A stretch of DNA of 64,000 nt from an uncultured Collinsella sp. (GCA_900556415.1 USOU01000002.1:1-64000); one strand, 5' to 3'; shown: positions 45,806-55,460, numbered from the stretch's first letter. Numbers and translations: made by a program. The notes: generated by a model not told the origin, from the letters alone.

Positions 45806-47328
45806 TACTGGTCCCTCCTCCCCTGGTACATCGCCGCCTCGAGCACGTGGTCTTGGGTTACCCGCTCACTTTCGGCGACATCGGCGATGGTGCGTGCGAT
45901 ACGCACCAGGCGCACGATGCCGCGCCCCGTGAGATGCGTGCGCTTCGACAGGCCAAGCACGCATTTCTCGGCGGCCTCGTCGAGCGCAAAGGTCGACACG
46001 ACACCGTCAATGGACCGTGACTCATCATCCTCGGCCTCGGCATCCGCATCGTCCATACGGGACTCGCGCCAGGCGCGAAAGGCACGCCCACGCACCACGT
46101 AGTCGCGCAGCTCGGCCGAAGACATGCCCTCCGCGCCCTCGATAATCACCTGAGGATCGGGGCGGGTCACATCAATCATCAAGTCGATACGGTCGGCCAA
46201 AGGACCGCGCAACTTGGACCGGTAGCGCTCGACCATCGAAGCTGAGCAGCGGCAGGGGACCTCACGATCACCCAAAAAACCGCAGGGGCAGGGATTGCTC
46301 GCGGCAAGCAGCTGAAAGCGCGACGGGAAGGTAAAGGCGCCGTCGACGCGCACAATCTTGACGTAGCCGCGCTCGATGGGCTGGCGAAGCGTCTGCAGAA
46401 CGCCGGTGGGAAACTCGGCGAGCTCGTCCAAAAAGAGCACGCCGCCATGCGCCAAACTGATCTCGCCCGGGTGCACCGGGCGACCACCGCCGATAAGGCC
46501 CGCAGTCGATATGCTGTGATGGGGGCTTCGAAACGGCCGATGACCTGCCAATAAGCCATCGATGTTCTCTCCCAAGACCGAATGGATGCACAATGCCTCC
46601 TGCTGATCCTCAACAGAAAGCTCGGGCAAAATGCCCGTCATGCGACGTGCAAGCATGGTCTTGCCCGAACCGGGCGAGCCGATCATAAGCAAACCGAGCT
46701 CACCCGCTGCCGCCAGTGCCATGCCGCGTTTGGCAACCTCCTGCCCCAGCACGTCGGCATAGTCGAGCTCGGGTTCAAAAGTGGCCTCTACACCCTCGGA
46801 ATCGAGATAATGCCGCGCGGCATCTCCCATACCCTGGGCAAGCTGAGATAGGTGATCGATAAATCCGCAGTCCACGCCCGCGAGCGGCACATGCTGGTCG
46901 GACCTGCCGGCGATAAAGGAGAGCCCCATATCGCGCGCCAGCAGCTGAAACGCCACCTCGCCCTTGACGGGCAGCACCGTACCGTCCAGGCCAAGCTCGC
47001 CGGCGATAAGGCAGCGATCGAGGTTATCGCGGGGAATCTGCCCATCGGCCGCCAGAACCGCGATGGCAATCGGCAGGTCAAAACCACTGCCGGTTTTGCG
47101 GATATCACCGGGTGCAAGGTTGACGGTAATGCCCGAGCGCGGAATCTCAAAACCCGCCGAGCGCATGGCACACCGGATACGTCCGCGCGACTCCATCACC
47201 TCCATGCTGGGGATGCCGAGCATCTGGATACCCGGAACGCCACCGGCAAGCGAGACCTCGACGGTGACGGGAATCGCCTCGACGCCACGGATACAGGCAG
47301 CGTGAACGGCAAATGTCTCGTACGCCAT
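45805..47328 (-). CDS. yifB: YifB family Mg-chelatase-like AAA ATPase (ComM-like)
   Basis: YifB/ComM proteins are AAA ATPases, and ComM aids branch migration in transformation. The N-terminal Lon-like domain with VSLAGGVPGIQMLGIP precedes Walker A MIGSPGSGKTMLARRM near residue 225. GGVLFLDELAEF (Walker B) follows, with NPCPCGFLGD near 345 and a C-terminal helical domain. ATG at 47328 has AGGTG upstream (507 residues). It overlaps yraN by TGATG, giving yraN-yifB-dprA as a coupled set. Confidence 0.92.
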   Translation of the reverse strand: MAYETFAVHAACIRGVEAIPVTVEVSLAGGVPGIQMLGIPSMEVMESRGRIRCAMRSAGFEIPRSGITVNLAPGDIRKTGSGFDLPIAIAVLAADGQIPRDNLDRCLIAGELGLDGTVLPVKGEVAFQLLARDMGLSFIAGRSDQHVPLAGVDCGFIDHLSQLAQGMGDAARHYLDSEGVEATFEPELDYADVLGQEVAKRGMALAAAGELGLLMIGSPGSGKTMLARRMTGILPELSVEDQQEALCIHSVLGENIDGLLAGHRPFRSPHHSISTAGLIGGGRPVHPGEISLAHGGVLFLDELAEFPTGVLQTLRQPIERGYVKIVRVDGAFTFPSRFQLLAASNPCPCGFLGDREVPCRCSASMVERYRSKLRGPLADRIDLMIDVTRPDPQVIIEGAEGMSSAELRDYVVRGRAFRAWRESRMDDADAEAEDDESRSIDGVVSTFALDEAAEKCVLGLSKRTHLTGRGIVRLVRIARTIADVAESERVTQDHVLEAAMYQGRRDQ

Positions 47329-47813
47329 CACGACACCTGCCAATCAAACGCGTTGTACTGATGCTCGATCTCGGCGATATGCCCGCCGCGAATGGTGACG
47401 CCCACGGCATCGAAGCGAATCGCCTTGAGCGGATAGTGCTCCATGAGGTAGCAGCTTGCGATGCGACGATACCGACGCTGCTTTTGAGCATCCACGGCTT
47501 CCTCCGGAAAGACCCGTGTGTTGCAGCCCACGGCGACACGTCTCGTCTTGACCTCGGCCATCACCACGACGTCGTCGAGCTCATCGAGCAGCACCAGGTC
47601 GGCCTCGCCCTCGGCACAACGATAGCCCTGCTCGAGCAAGGTGTAGCCACGTTCGCTAAAGTAATCGATGGTAATCAGCTCGCCCAGCATGCCGAGCTCG
47701 CGGGGGCTGAGTGCCTTGATAAACTCGGGCGTGATCGCCCCACAGTCGAGCTCGCCGTCTTCCCAACGTTCCTTGAGCTGCTGCGTCTTGCTCTTTTTGC
47801 TTGCGGCACACAT
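47328..47813 (-). CDS. yraN: YraN family (UPF0102) putative nuclease
   Basis: YraN proteins are small nuclease-fold proteins of unclear function, usually next to rnhB and yifB. The PD-(D/E)xK-like core is GELITIDYFSERGY, CAEGEADLVLLDE and MAEVKTRRVAVG. The ATG at 47813 (161 residues) is preceded by AAAGGAGAGCCC. The frame reaches 47945, but that region contains the rnhB terminator. The first ~35 residues before the core are unusually long and charged. Confidence 0.88.
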   Translation of the reverse strand: MCAASKKSKTQQLKERWEDGELDCGAITPEFIKALSPRELGMLGELITIDYFSERGYTLLEQGYRCAEGEADLVLLDELDDVVVMAEVKTRRVAVGCNTRVFPEEAVDAQKQRRYRRIASCYLMEHYPLKAIRFDAVGVTIRGGHIAEIEHQYNAFDWQVS

Positions 47814-47911
47814 GGGCTCTCCTTTCCCGCACACTGCATTGCCCCGATGATGAGGGCACCTTTCATGCGGGTAAGTACCGGAAGCAGACCAAAAGCTGAC
47901 CAAATGCCGAC

Positions 47912-47953
47912 AAAAAACGGGCCGTGCGCAACAATCGCGTCGCACTCGGCCCG
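47912..47953 (-). terminator. Terminator after rnhB
   Basis: Minus-strand CGGGCCGAGTGCG pairs with CGCACGGCCCG and runs into TTTTTT. It lies about 50 bp past the rnhB stop. The rest of 47814-48002 shows nothing else. Confidence 0.85.
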
Positions 47954-48002
47954 CTACCAGCTGGTTTATAAAACTCCAGAAGTCCCTGTCTTCACAATTG
48001 AC

Positions 48003-48791
48003 CTAGAAAAGCCGCTCGGTCTGCAAAAAGTTTCCGCAAAAGCTCACGCGGTGCAGCGGACAAAGTCCGTGTTTGCGAATGGCCTCGATGTGCTCGGGGC
48101 TCGCATAGCCCTTCGACTCCGCCAGATGGTACTCGGGATACTCGGCATCGTACTCGACCATCATCTCGTCACGCGTGACCTTGGCCATAATGGACGCCGC
48201 GGCGATACAGGCGATCTTGGCGTCGCCCTTGACCACGTCACGCTCGTTAGGAACGGCGCCCAACGGGTTGCCATCCATAAGCACGCAATCCGGCTCAAGG
48301 CCCGTATCGGCCACGGCGCCCGCGACAGCGGCACGAATGGCACGCGCCATGCCCATATCATCGATAGCCTCCGGCGCGATATGGCAAAAACCGATGGCAG
48401 TCGCCACCTCGGCGATTTTTACGGCTAGCAACTCGCGGCGGGCAGGCGTAAGCTTTTTGGAATCGTTGATACCCCAGACGCGCGGCTCCATAGGCAGGCA
48501 CACGGCACACACCGTCAGAGGACCGGCAACCGAACCGCGTCCGACCTCATCCACGCCCACGACAACGCCGTCGCCACCAAGCTCGTGCATCAGCTCATAC
48601 ATGCCATTGACGCGCTCACGCTCGGCGAGCTCCTTGGCATGACGCTTCATGGCGCGTTCGCAGGCTTTGATGACCTGCTGGCGCGGGTCCTCGCGATAAT
48701 GCTCGACCAGGGCGGGAATCTCCTCAAACGTGGCACTCGCTAGCTCGCCGGCCACCTGGGATGCCGAAACCGAGCTTGTCATGTTGGCCAT
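48003..48791 (-). CDS. rnhB: Ribonuclease HII
   Basis: RNase HII cuts RNA in RNA-DNA hybrids and removes misincorporated ribonucleotides. The active-site start VGVDEVGRGSVAGPLTVCAV (D and E metal ligands) lies near residue 80, and VTRDEMMVEYD and GYASPEHIEAIRKHGLCPLHR come later. ATG at 48791 has AAGGAGG seven bases upstream (262 residues). The ~75 residues before the catalytic core form an N-terminal helical domain seen in several Gram-positive members. Confidence 0.94.
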   Translation of the reverse strand: MANMTSSVSASQVAGELASATFEEIPALVEHYREDPRQQVIKACERAMKRHAKELAERERVNGMYELMHELGGDGVVVGVDEVGRGSVAGPLTVCAVCLPMEPRVWGINDSKKLTPARRELLAVKIAEVATAIGFCHIAPEAIDDMGMARAIRAAVAGAVADTGLEPDCVLMDGNPLGAVPNERDVVKGDAKIACIAAASIMAKVTRDEMMVEYDAEYPEYHLAESKGYASPEHIEAIRKHGLCPLHRVSFCGNFLQTERLF

Positions 48792-48818
48792 ACCGGGGCC
48801 TCCTTGCATGCGAATCAG

Positions 48819-48850
48819 TAAAAAGAAGGGCCACCCGAAGGTGACCCTTT
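48819..48850 (-). terminator. Terminator after rplS
   Basis: On the minus strand AAGGGTCACC and GGTGGCCCTT pair around TTCG and are followed by CTTTTT. It sits immediately before the rnhB binding site. Confidence 0.85.
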
Positions 48851-48883
48851 TGTCCAAATGAGCGGACAGACGCTGCGATCGTC

Positions 48884-49225
48884 TTAGCGCTTCTCGGGAA
48901 TACGAGCAGCCTTGCCCACCTTGTCGCGGAGGTAGTACAGCTTGGCGCGACGGACGCGACCATGACGGACAACCTCGAGCTTGCCGATCTTGGGGCTGTG
49001 AAGCGGGAAGGTACGCTCGACACCGACACCGAAGGAAATCTTGCGGACGGTGAAGGTCTCACGGGAACCGGCACCAGCCATGCGGATGACGTCACCCTGG
49101 AAGACCTGGATGCGCTCGCGGTCGCCTTCCTTAATGCGGTAGTGGACCTTGACGTTGTCGCCGACGCGAACCTGCGGGATGTCCTCGCGGATCTGCTGGC
49201 GCTCGATTGCGCGGATGTAATCCAT
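48884..49225 (-). CDS. rplS: 50S ribosomal protein L19
   Basis: L19 lies at the subunit interface. The 114-residue product begins [18 protein letters not shown]. It has [20 protein letters not shown], then [22 protein letters not shown] and a C-terminal [19 protein letters not shown], a full family match. The ATG has AAGGAATTGCAC upstream. It is transcribed from its own promoter at 49295-49322, away from trmD, with which it often clusters elsewhere. Confidence 0.96.
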   Translation of the reverse strand: MDYIRAIERQQIREDIPQVRVGDNVKVHYRIKEGDRERIQVFQGDVIRMAGAGSRETFTVRKISFGVGVERTFPLHSPKIGKLEVVRHGRVRRAKLYYLRDKVGKAARIPEKR

Positions 49226-49294
49226 GTGCAATTCCTTACTCTTCTAGAGGTGCCGTACCACCTTGGCCGGCACGTAGTTGAACAAACGTATCTG

Positions 49295-49322
49295 AGTATA
49301 CACGCGCGGGTTTCTGCTGCAA
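49295..49322 (-). promoter_or_regulatory. rplS promoter
   Basis: Minus-strand TTGCAG (49317-49322) and TATACT (49295-49300) are 16 bp apart. The predicted leader is about 60 nt. Confidence 0.65.
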
Positions 49323-49368
49323 GAACAATTTTTTACGCAGACAAAAAGACAAAACCCGCACATGAGAA

Positions 49369-49396
49369 CCGCCCGCCTCACGAATGAGACGGGCGG
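49369..49396 (-). terminator. Hairpin after ppdK
   Basis: Minus-strand CCGCCCGTCTC pairs with GAGGCGGGCGG (one mismatch). It lies 39 bp past the ppdK stop. The U-rich tract (TTTTGTCTTTTTG) is about 20 nt further, so termination may be inefficient. Confidence 0.55.
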
Positions 49397-49434
49397 CATG
49401 AAGGGGGCTACGCTAGGCGTCTGGACGCAAAACG

Positions 49435-52185
49435 TTAGTCGAAACGCTTGGCCTCGAGCTTGGCCTGGGCGGCAGCAAGACGCGCGAGCGGCACACGGTA
49501 GGGTGAGCAAGACACGTAGTCCACGTCGGCTACGTTAAACAGGCCCTTGATAGACTTGGGGTCGCCGCCGTGCTCTCCGCACACGCCAAAGTGCATGCCG
49601 GGGTTGGTGGCGCGGCCCTTCTCGACGGCCATGCGCACCAGCTCGAGCACCGCCGTGTCGATGGTCTCGAAGGGGTTCTCCTTCAAGATCTTCTTGTGAA
49701 GGTACAGCGGAATGAACTTGGCCTCGGCGTCGTCGCGCGAGAAGCCGAAGGTCGTCTGGGTAAGGTCGTTGGTGCCAAAGCAGAAAAAGTCGGCGTACTT
49801 CGCGATCTCGTCAGCGACCATGCAGGCGCGCGGCAGCTCGAGCATGGTGCCCACGGGAATGTTGAGCTCGACGCCCTCCTCGGCGGAAACCTCGGCGATG
49901 ACGCGCTCGATGACCTCGCGGGTCTGGACGTGCTCGGCCGTGATGGAGACGAGCGGAACCATGATCTCGGGACGTGGGTCGACGCCCTCCTTGATAAGGC
50001 GGGCGGCAGCCGTGGCGACGGCGCGAACCTGCATGAGCGGCAGGTCTCCAAAGACGACGGACAGGCGCACGCCGCGCAGACCGAGCATCGGATTGGACTC
50101 GACCATGCCGTCGATGCGACGCAGGCGGGCACGCAGGGCGGCAAGCTCCTCCTCGCTGACGCCAGCGGCCTCCTTCTTGGTGATGGCAACCTCGAGTTCG
50201 CGAGGATTATCCAGGAACTCATGAAGCGGCGGATCGAGCAAACGAACGACCACATCGCGACCGGACATGGTCTTGAACATGGCCAGGAAGTCCTCGGTCT
50301 GGACCTTGAGCAGATCGGCGAGGGCCTGCTGCTTCAAGGCCTCGTCGTCGGACAGGATAAAGCTCTGGATGATGTTCTTACGATCGCCCAGGAACATGTG
50401 CTCGGTGCGGCACAGGCCAATAGCCTCGGCGCCAAACTCGAGTGCGAGCGCGGCATCCTCGGGGTTGTCGGCGTTGACGCGCACATGGTTGGCGTGGCCA
50501 CAGGTCTCGTCCAGGCGAATCTCGTCGGCCCAGGACAGGATGGTGTCCAGGTCGCCGGTAAGCTCGGCGGAGACCAGGTCGACGGGACCGTCGACGACGA
50601 TGCCCTGGGTGCCGTCGATGGAGATGATGTCGCCCTCGTGCAGTACACGGTCGCTCCCCTCGATGTGCACGACCTTCTCGGCGGCATCGATGTGGAAGCG
50701 CTCAACGCCGCAGACGCAGGGCGTACCCATGCCGCGGGCGATAACGGCGGCATGGCTCGTCTTGCCACCGTGGCTGGTCAGGATGCCCTCGGCGGCAACC
50801 ATGCCCTTGAGGTCGTCAGGGTTGGTCTCCCAGCGGACCAGAATGACCTTATGGCCCTCGTTCGCGCGCGCAACGGCGTCATCGCTCGAGAACACGACCT
50901 CGCCCACGGCGGCGCCGGGGCTGGCGTTGAGGCCGCAAGCCAGAGCCTCGTACTTCTTGGAGGAATCGAACTGCGGGTGCAGGAGCTGGTCGAGCTGCGC
51001 GGGATCGATACGGCTCACGGCCTCCTCGCGGGTGATGAGGCCCTCCTCGACCATCTCGATGGCAATGCGCAGGGCGGCGGTGGCGGTACGCTTGCCCACA
51101 CGGGTCTGGAGCATCCAGAGCTTGCCCTGCTCGATGGTGAACTCGATATCGCACATATCGCGATAGTGGTCCTCGAGCGTCAGGAACACGCGCTCGAGCT
51201 CCTCGCCTGCGGACTCAAGACCCGGGGTGGTCTTAAGGTCGGCGATGGGCTCAGTGTTGCGGATGCCGGCGACGACGTCCTCGCCCTGGGCGTTGACAAG
51301 AAAGTCGCCGTAGAATTCCTTGGTGCCATCGGCCGGGTTACGCGTGAAGGCGACGCCGGTCGCAGAGGTCTCGCCCTTGTTACCAAATGCCATGGCCTGA
51401 ACGTTGACGGCGGTACCGAGCTCGTCAGAGATACCATGCTGCTTGCGGTAGATGCACGCACGCTCGTTCATCCAGCTGCCAAAGACAGCCTGAATGGCAA
51501 GGCGCAACTGGAGCTCCGGATCATGCGGGAAAACGGGTTTGCCGTCGGCGACCTCGAGCTCGGGATACAGGGTGGCCTCGACGTTATCGGAGAAGATACC
51601 CTTAAAGGTCTCGACGAGTTCCTGCAGATCCTCAGCCGAAAGCTCGGAATCGACGCGAACGCCGGCGACCAGACGAGCCTGGGTCAGGGCGTTCTCGAAC
51701 AGATCGGCATCAACGCCCATAGCAACGTTGGAGAACATCTGGATAAAGCGACGATAGCTGTCCCAGGCAAAGCGCGGGTTCTGCGTCTGCGTGATGAGGC
51801 CCTTGACGGAATCGTCGTTGAGGCCCAGGTTGAGAACCGTGTCCATCATACCGGGCATGGAGAACGGAGCGCCCGAGCGCACCGATACGAGCAGCGGGTC
51901 GTTGGCGTCACCGAGTTTCTTGCCGCAGCGAGCCTCGAGGTCTGCCTCGGCGGCAACGATCTCATCGAGTGCGCCTTCGGGCCACACGTTGCCGGCACCG
52001 GAATACTCGACGCAGGTCTGGCAGGTAATGGTAAAGCCACCGGGCACCGGCAGGCCGATGCGGCTCATCTCGGCAAGATTCGCGCCCTTGCCGCCAAGCA
52101 CAAAGTTCATGGACTTGTCGCCCTCAGTCACGCAAGTGCCCTGGGCGTCGGTGCCAAAGCGGTAAACCCTCTTGCAATCGCTCAC
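49435..52185 (-). CDS. ppdK: Pyruvate, phosphate dikinase
   Basis: PPDK interconverts pyruvate, ATP and phosphate with PEP, AMP and pyrophosphate. In anaerobes it links glycolysis to pyrophosphate. The 916 residues contain the ATP-grasp domain with VLGGKGANLAEMSRIGLPVP near 29-48. The swivelling domain has its catalytic histidine in GGKTSHAAVIARGMGTPCVCG near 472. The PEP barrel has PMLGLRGVRL and CGEHGGDP. The start is GTG with GGAAGGGGAAGTATC upstream. Its regulator ppsR lies immediately upstream, and repeats at 52308-52336 may control it. Confidence 0.96.
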   Translation of the reverse strand: MSDCKRVYRFGTDAQGTCVTEGDKSMNFVLGGKGANLAEMSRIGLPVPGGFTITCQTCVEYSGAGNVWPEGALDEIVAAEADLEARCGKKLGDANDPLLVSVRSGAPFSMPGMMDTVLNLGLNDDSVKGLITQTQNPRFAWDSYRRFIQMFSNVAMGVDADLFENALTQARLVAGVRVDSELSAEDLQELVETFKGIFSDNVEATLYPELEVADGKPVFPHDPELQLRLAIQAVFGSWMNERACIYRKQHGISDELGTAVNVQAMAFGNKGETSATGVAFTRNPADGTKEFYGDFLVNAQGEDVVAGIRNTEPIADLKTTPGLESAGEELERVFLTLEDHYRDMCDIEFTIEQGKLWMLQTRVGKRTATAALRIAIEMVEEGLITREEAVSRIDPAQLDQLLHPQFDSSKKYEALACGLNASPGAAVGEVVFSSDDAVARANEGHKVILVRWETNPDDLKGMVAAEGILTSHGGKTSHAAVIARGMGTPCVCGVERFHIDAAEKVVHIEGSDRVLHEGDIISIDGTQGIVVDGPVDLVSAELTGDLDTILSWADEIRLDETCGHANHVRVNADNPEDAALALEFGAEAIGLCRTEHMFLGDRKNIIQSFILSDDEALKQQALADLLKVQTEDFLAMFKTMSGRDVVVRLLDPPLHEFLDNPRELEVAITKKEAAGVSEEELAALRARLRRIDGMVESNPMLGLRGVRLSVVFGDLPLMQVRAVATAAARLIKEGVDPRPEIMVPLVSITAEHVQTREVIERVIAEVSAEEGVELNIPVGTMLELPRACMVADEIAKYADFFCFGTNDLTQTTFGFSRDDAEAKFIPLYLHKKILKENPFETIDTAVLELVRMAVEKGRATNPGMHFGVCGEHGGDPKSIKGLFNVADVDYVSCSPYRVPLARLAAAQAKLEAKRFD

Positions 52186-52260
52186 GATACTTCCCCTTCC
52201 ATGCGCTCTCGCACACGACCGTGGTAACGAATCGACCCACCAGATGCGGGCCGTGAGGGA

Positions 52261-52266
52261 ACTATA
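52261..52266 (-). promoter_or_regulatory. Candidate -10 for ppdK
   Basis: Minus-strand TATAGT lies 76 bp before the GTG. No good -35 lies 16-18 bp upstream, which would fit an activator-dependent promoter. Confidence 0.35.
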
Positions 52267-52307
52267 CGGCGGGTTTTATGCCGACATGAGAAGAGGATGC
52301 GCGGTTT

Positions 52308-52336
52308 GGTAAACGTGCTAAAACGAGCGGTAAACG
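52308..52336. promoter_or_regulatory. Direct repeats upstream of ppdK
   Basis: GGTAAACG occurs exactly at 52308-52315 and 52329-52336, a 21-bp period (two helical turns), about 57 and 78 bp upstream of a start inferred from the TATAGT element. A related GGTTACC lies near 52349. This looks like a site for a dimeric activator. Confidence 0.4.
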
Positions 52337-52450
52337 GTGGATAAAGTGGTTACCTTATGAAGATACCACTACATGAAACTCGCAGGTCAAATGCGAGTAA
52401 TTTGCTAAATCGCTTTATCAATATCAGGTAAATTTAGATACTCCAAAGAG

Positions 52451-53326
52451 CTAGCTTTGTTGGGCGCGACGGGCGGCACGGCAAGCCCTGGCTTCCTTGA
52501 TCTCTTCGAGGTGGGCAATGATCTCGGAGGCGCTCTCCTCAATCGCCTTGCCGTCGGTGTGCACTACAAAGCAGCCCAGACGCCTCATGAGGGCACGGGC
52601 CTCCTCGAGCTCGCTGCGTACACTCTCGGGCTCGGCATAAGAGCCGGCAACGGCACGGGCGTAATCATCGCCCAGGCGGCTATCGCGAATCTCGGAAATC
52701 ACGTCAACGGTCGAAATCAGGCCGAACAACCGCATCGGGTCGATCTCGTAAATCGACTTCGGCGGCTCCATACCATGCGCCAACGGAACGTTGGCAACCT
52801 TATAGCCCTGATAGGCCAAATACATCGACAGCGGCGTCTTGGACGTGCGCGATACGCCCAGCAGCACGATATCGGCACCCGAAAGATCGTCGCAACCACG
52901 TCCGTCATCGTGCTCAACAAAATACTCCATGGCCTCGATGCGATGGAAATAGCGGTCATCGGTCCTGTGAATCACGCCCGCAACGCCCTTGGGCGCAACG
53001 CCGATAAGCGACGAAAGCACGGCGAGCGTCGGGCCGATCAAGTCAACCGAGCGGATATGCAGCATGCCGAGGTAGTCGAGCACGCGAGCGCGCAGCGCCG
53101 GGTCGACGATGGTGTGGAACACAGCGATATCGCGATGGTCGGCATCGACGCGCGGTCCCACAAACGACTTGACCTGCTCCACCGAGGTCACCTTGGGCAG
53201 GCGCAAAACACGAAAAGCCCCTTCATCAAATTGCCCGGACGCCGCAAGCACCACCTCACAAGCGGTATAACCGAGCGAGTCGGAGATAACGATAACGGTG
53301 GGACGAGCGGTGACCGGGCAATCCAT
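52451..53326 (-). CDS. ppsR: PPDK regulatory protein (bifunctional kinase / pyrophosphorylase)
   Basis: Members of this DUF299 family inactivate PPDK or PEP synthase by ADP-dependent threonine phosphorylation and reactivate it by phosphate-dependent dephosphorylation. The P-loop GVSRTSKTP is at residues 157-165, with the N-terminal VIVISDSLGYTACEV and the later VDVISEIRDSRL. 291 residues is slightly long. It lies directly upstream of ppdK on the same strand with a 265-bp gap, strongly suggesting PPDK rather than PEP synthase as its target. Confidence 0.93.
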   Translation of the reverse strand: MDCPVTARPTVIVISDSLGYTACEVVLAASGQFDEGAFRVLRLPKVTSVEQVKSFVGPRVDADHRDIAVFHTIVDPALRARVLDYLGMLHIRSVDLIGPTLAVLSSLIGVAPKGVAGVIHRTDDRYFHRIEAMEYFVEHDDGRGCDDLSGADIVLLGVSRTSKTPLSMYLAYQGYKVANVPLAHGMEPPKSIYEIDPMRLFGLISTVDVISEIRDSRLGDDYARAVAGSYAEPESVRSELEEARALMRRLGCFVVHTDGKAIEESASEIIAHLEEIKEARACRAARRAQQS

Positions 53327-53360
53327 GCGGGGCTCCTTTTGCGCTTACGCGCAGGCTAGC

Positions 53361-55457
53361 TTACTTTTTGCGGGCAAGCTCACCGATGTTGGCGATGCCG
53401 GAGAACACGGCCTCGAAGCGGTTGAGCAGCTTAAGGCGATTATCGCGAAGCTGCTCGTCCTTGTCCATGACCATAACCTCGTCGAAGAAGCGGTCGATGG
53501 GTGCACGCAGAGCGGCGAGCGCGGCAAATGCGGCCGGGTAGTCCTCGGCAGCAAGGGCGGCATCGACAGCGGTCTGGGCAGCCTCGGAGGCATCGGCGAG
53601 CGCAAGCTCGGCCTCGCCCATCAGGCTGCGGTCGTACTCCGCGCCCAGCTCGGGCTTGGAGATATGCGCGGCGCGGGCATAGGCGGTAGCCAGGTTGTCA
53701 AAGGTCTCGGCATCGTTCTTACGGGCCTCGTCGAGGGCGGCGCAGCGGGCGAAGAAGACCGACGGGGCGATGATGTGCACCGCGGAAACGGCGGCAACGG
53801 TATCGGCCGGAATTTTCTCGTCGCGGGCCATGCTCACCAGACGGCCGTGGAAGAAGTCGCGAACCTGCTGGGCGACCTCGGCGGAGTCGAACTCGATGCC
53901 CTGCTCGCTATAGAGCTCAAGGGCAAAGTCAATCAGCGACGTGGGGTCGATCGGCAGACGGTCGCGCAGGATGTTGATGATGCCGATGGCGGCGCGACGC
54001 AGCGCGTAGGGGTCCGAAGAGCCGGTCGGGGGCTCGCCGATGGCAAAGATACCGGCGATGGTATCGAGCTTGTCGGCGCAGGCCACGATGCAACCAGCGG
54101 TGCCCTCGGGCAACTCGTCACCGGCAAAGCGGGGACGATAGTGATCGCGGATGGCATGGGCGACCTCGTCATTCTCCCCCATCGCGGTCGCGTAATAACC
54201 GCCCATCACGCCCTGCTGGCTCGTGAACTCGACGACGGCGTTAGACACCAGGTCGGCCTTGCACAGGTGCGCGGCACGGCCGGCGTCGGCTGCCAGGTGA
54301 GCACCCAGATGTGCCTCGCGGGCAATCGCAAGCGCGAGCTGCTCAATACGCTCGGACTTGGCAAGCACGCTGCCAAGCTTCTCCTGGAAAGCGACCTTGG
54401 CCAAGCGTTCACGGAACTCGTCGAGGGAGATCTTCAGGTCCTCCTCGTAGAAGAACTTGGCGTCGTCCAGACGGGCACGCACGACGCGCTCGTTACCGTC
54501 GATCACGCGCTCGGCATTCTCGGGCTTGCTGTTGGAGACGACTACGAACTCACGCGTCAGTTTGCCTTCGCCGTCATAGATCGGGAAATAGCGCTGATTG
54601 GTGAGCATGGACTCGCAGATAATCTCATGCGGGACCTTGAGGAACTCCTCATCGAAGGTACCGACAAGCACCGTCGGCCACTCGCAGAGGTTGATGACCT
54701 CCTCGAAGACCTTCTTAGGCGTATCGACGTGGCAGCCAGGGCGCGCAGCCTCGACCTCGGCGATACCGGCAAGGATGGCCTCACGACGGCGCTCGGCAGA
54801 AAGTACGCCGGCGTCCTCGAGCACCTGCTCGTAAACAGCGGGGCTGGCGACCACATGGTCACCGGGGCCAAGTACGCGATGACCACGCGTGGTGTTGCCG
54901 CTCGTCACGTCGGCAAACGACACGGGCACAACGTCCTCGCCCAGAAGGCAGCAGATCCAACGAACCGGACGGACAAAGGTCGCGTGCTCGTGGCCCCAGC
55001 GCTGAGAGCGGTAGTTGGGCCACTGTAGGCCAGCGATGGTCTTCTCGCATAGAGCGGTCAGAATCGGCGTAGCCGGAGCGGAAGGAATATTCTTCTCGGC
55101 AAAGACGTACTCGCGGCCGTCGGTGTCCTCGCGACGAATCAAATCCTCGGCAGCCACGCCGCACTTGCGGGCAAAGCCCTGGGCGGCCTTGGTGGCGTTA
55201 CCGTCATCGTCGAACGCGATGTTTGCCGCGGGGCCGCGCTTAACCTCGTGGACCTCATCGGTCGCAGTGGCGACATTGGCCACGAGCGCAGCCAGGCGAC
55301 GCGGGCTCGAGATCACACGGACCTCGCCGTGGGCCAGGCCGGCATCGTCCAAACCCTTGGCAATCATGGTGCCGAGCTGCTTGACGGCATTGTTCAGCGG
55401 CGCGGAGGGCATCTCCTCCGTACCGATCTCAAACAGGAAATCCTTAGCGTCTGCCAT
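53361..55457 (-). CDS. glyS: Glycyl-tRNA synthetase beta subunit
   Basis: This is the tRNA-binding subunit of the heterotetrameric bacterial GlyRS. The N-terminus MADAKDFLFEIGTEEMPSAP is the family signature. The HD-like central domain includes LGSVLAKSERIEQLA and the C-terminal anticodon-binding region has APIDRFFDEVMVMDKDEQLR. 698 residues is normal. The ATG lies 3 bp after the glyQ stop. Confidence 0.96.
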   Translation of the reverse strand: MADAKDFLFEIGTEEMPSAPLNNAVKQLGTMIAKGLDDAGLAHGEVRVISSPRRLAALVANVATATDEVHEVKRGPAANIAFDDDGNATKAAQGFARKCGVAAEDLIRREDTDGREYVFAEKNIPSAPATPILTALCEKTIAGLQWPNYRSQRWGHEHATFVRPVRWICCLLGEDVVPVSFADVTSGNTTRGHRVLGPGDHVVASPAVYEQVLEDAGVLSAERRREAILAGIAEVEAARPGCHVDTPKKVFEEVINLCEWPTVLVGTFDEEFLKVPHEIICESMLTNQRYFPIYDGEGKLTREFVVVSNSKPENAERVIDGNERVVRARLDDAKFFYEEDLKISLDEFRERLAKVAFQEKLGSVLAKSERIEQLALAIAREAHLGAHLAADAGRAAHLCKADLVSNAVVEFTSQQGVMGGYYATAMGENDEVAHAIRDHYRPRFAGDELPEGTAGCIVACADKLDTIAGIFAIGEPPTGSSDPYALRRAAIGIINILRDRLPIDPTSLIDFALELYSEQGIEFDSAEVAQQVRDFFHGRLVSMARDEKIPADTVAAVSAVHIIAPSVFFARCAALDEARKNDAETFDNLATAYARAAHISKPELGAEYDRSLMGEAELALADASEAAQTAVDAALAAEDYPAAFAALAALRAPIDRFFDEVMVMDKDEQLRDNRLKLLNRFEAVFSGIANIGELARKK

Positions 55458-55460
55458 GGC

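Noticed and set aside
47814-47945. Longer N-terminus for yraN
   Set aside because: It would run through the rnhB terminator and lacks a binding site; the ATG at 47813 has AAAGGAG.
49570-52227. 885-codon plus-strand frame
   Set aside because: Mirror of ppdK on the opposite strand, with repetitive Leu/Gly/Asp/Val composition and no family resemblance.
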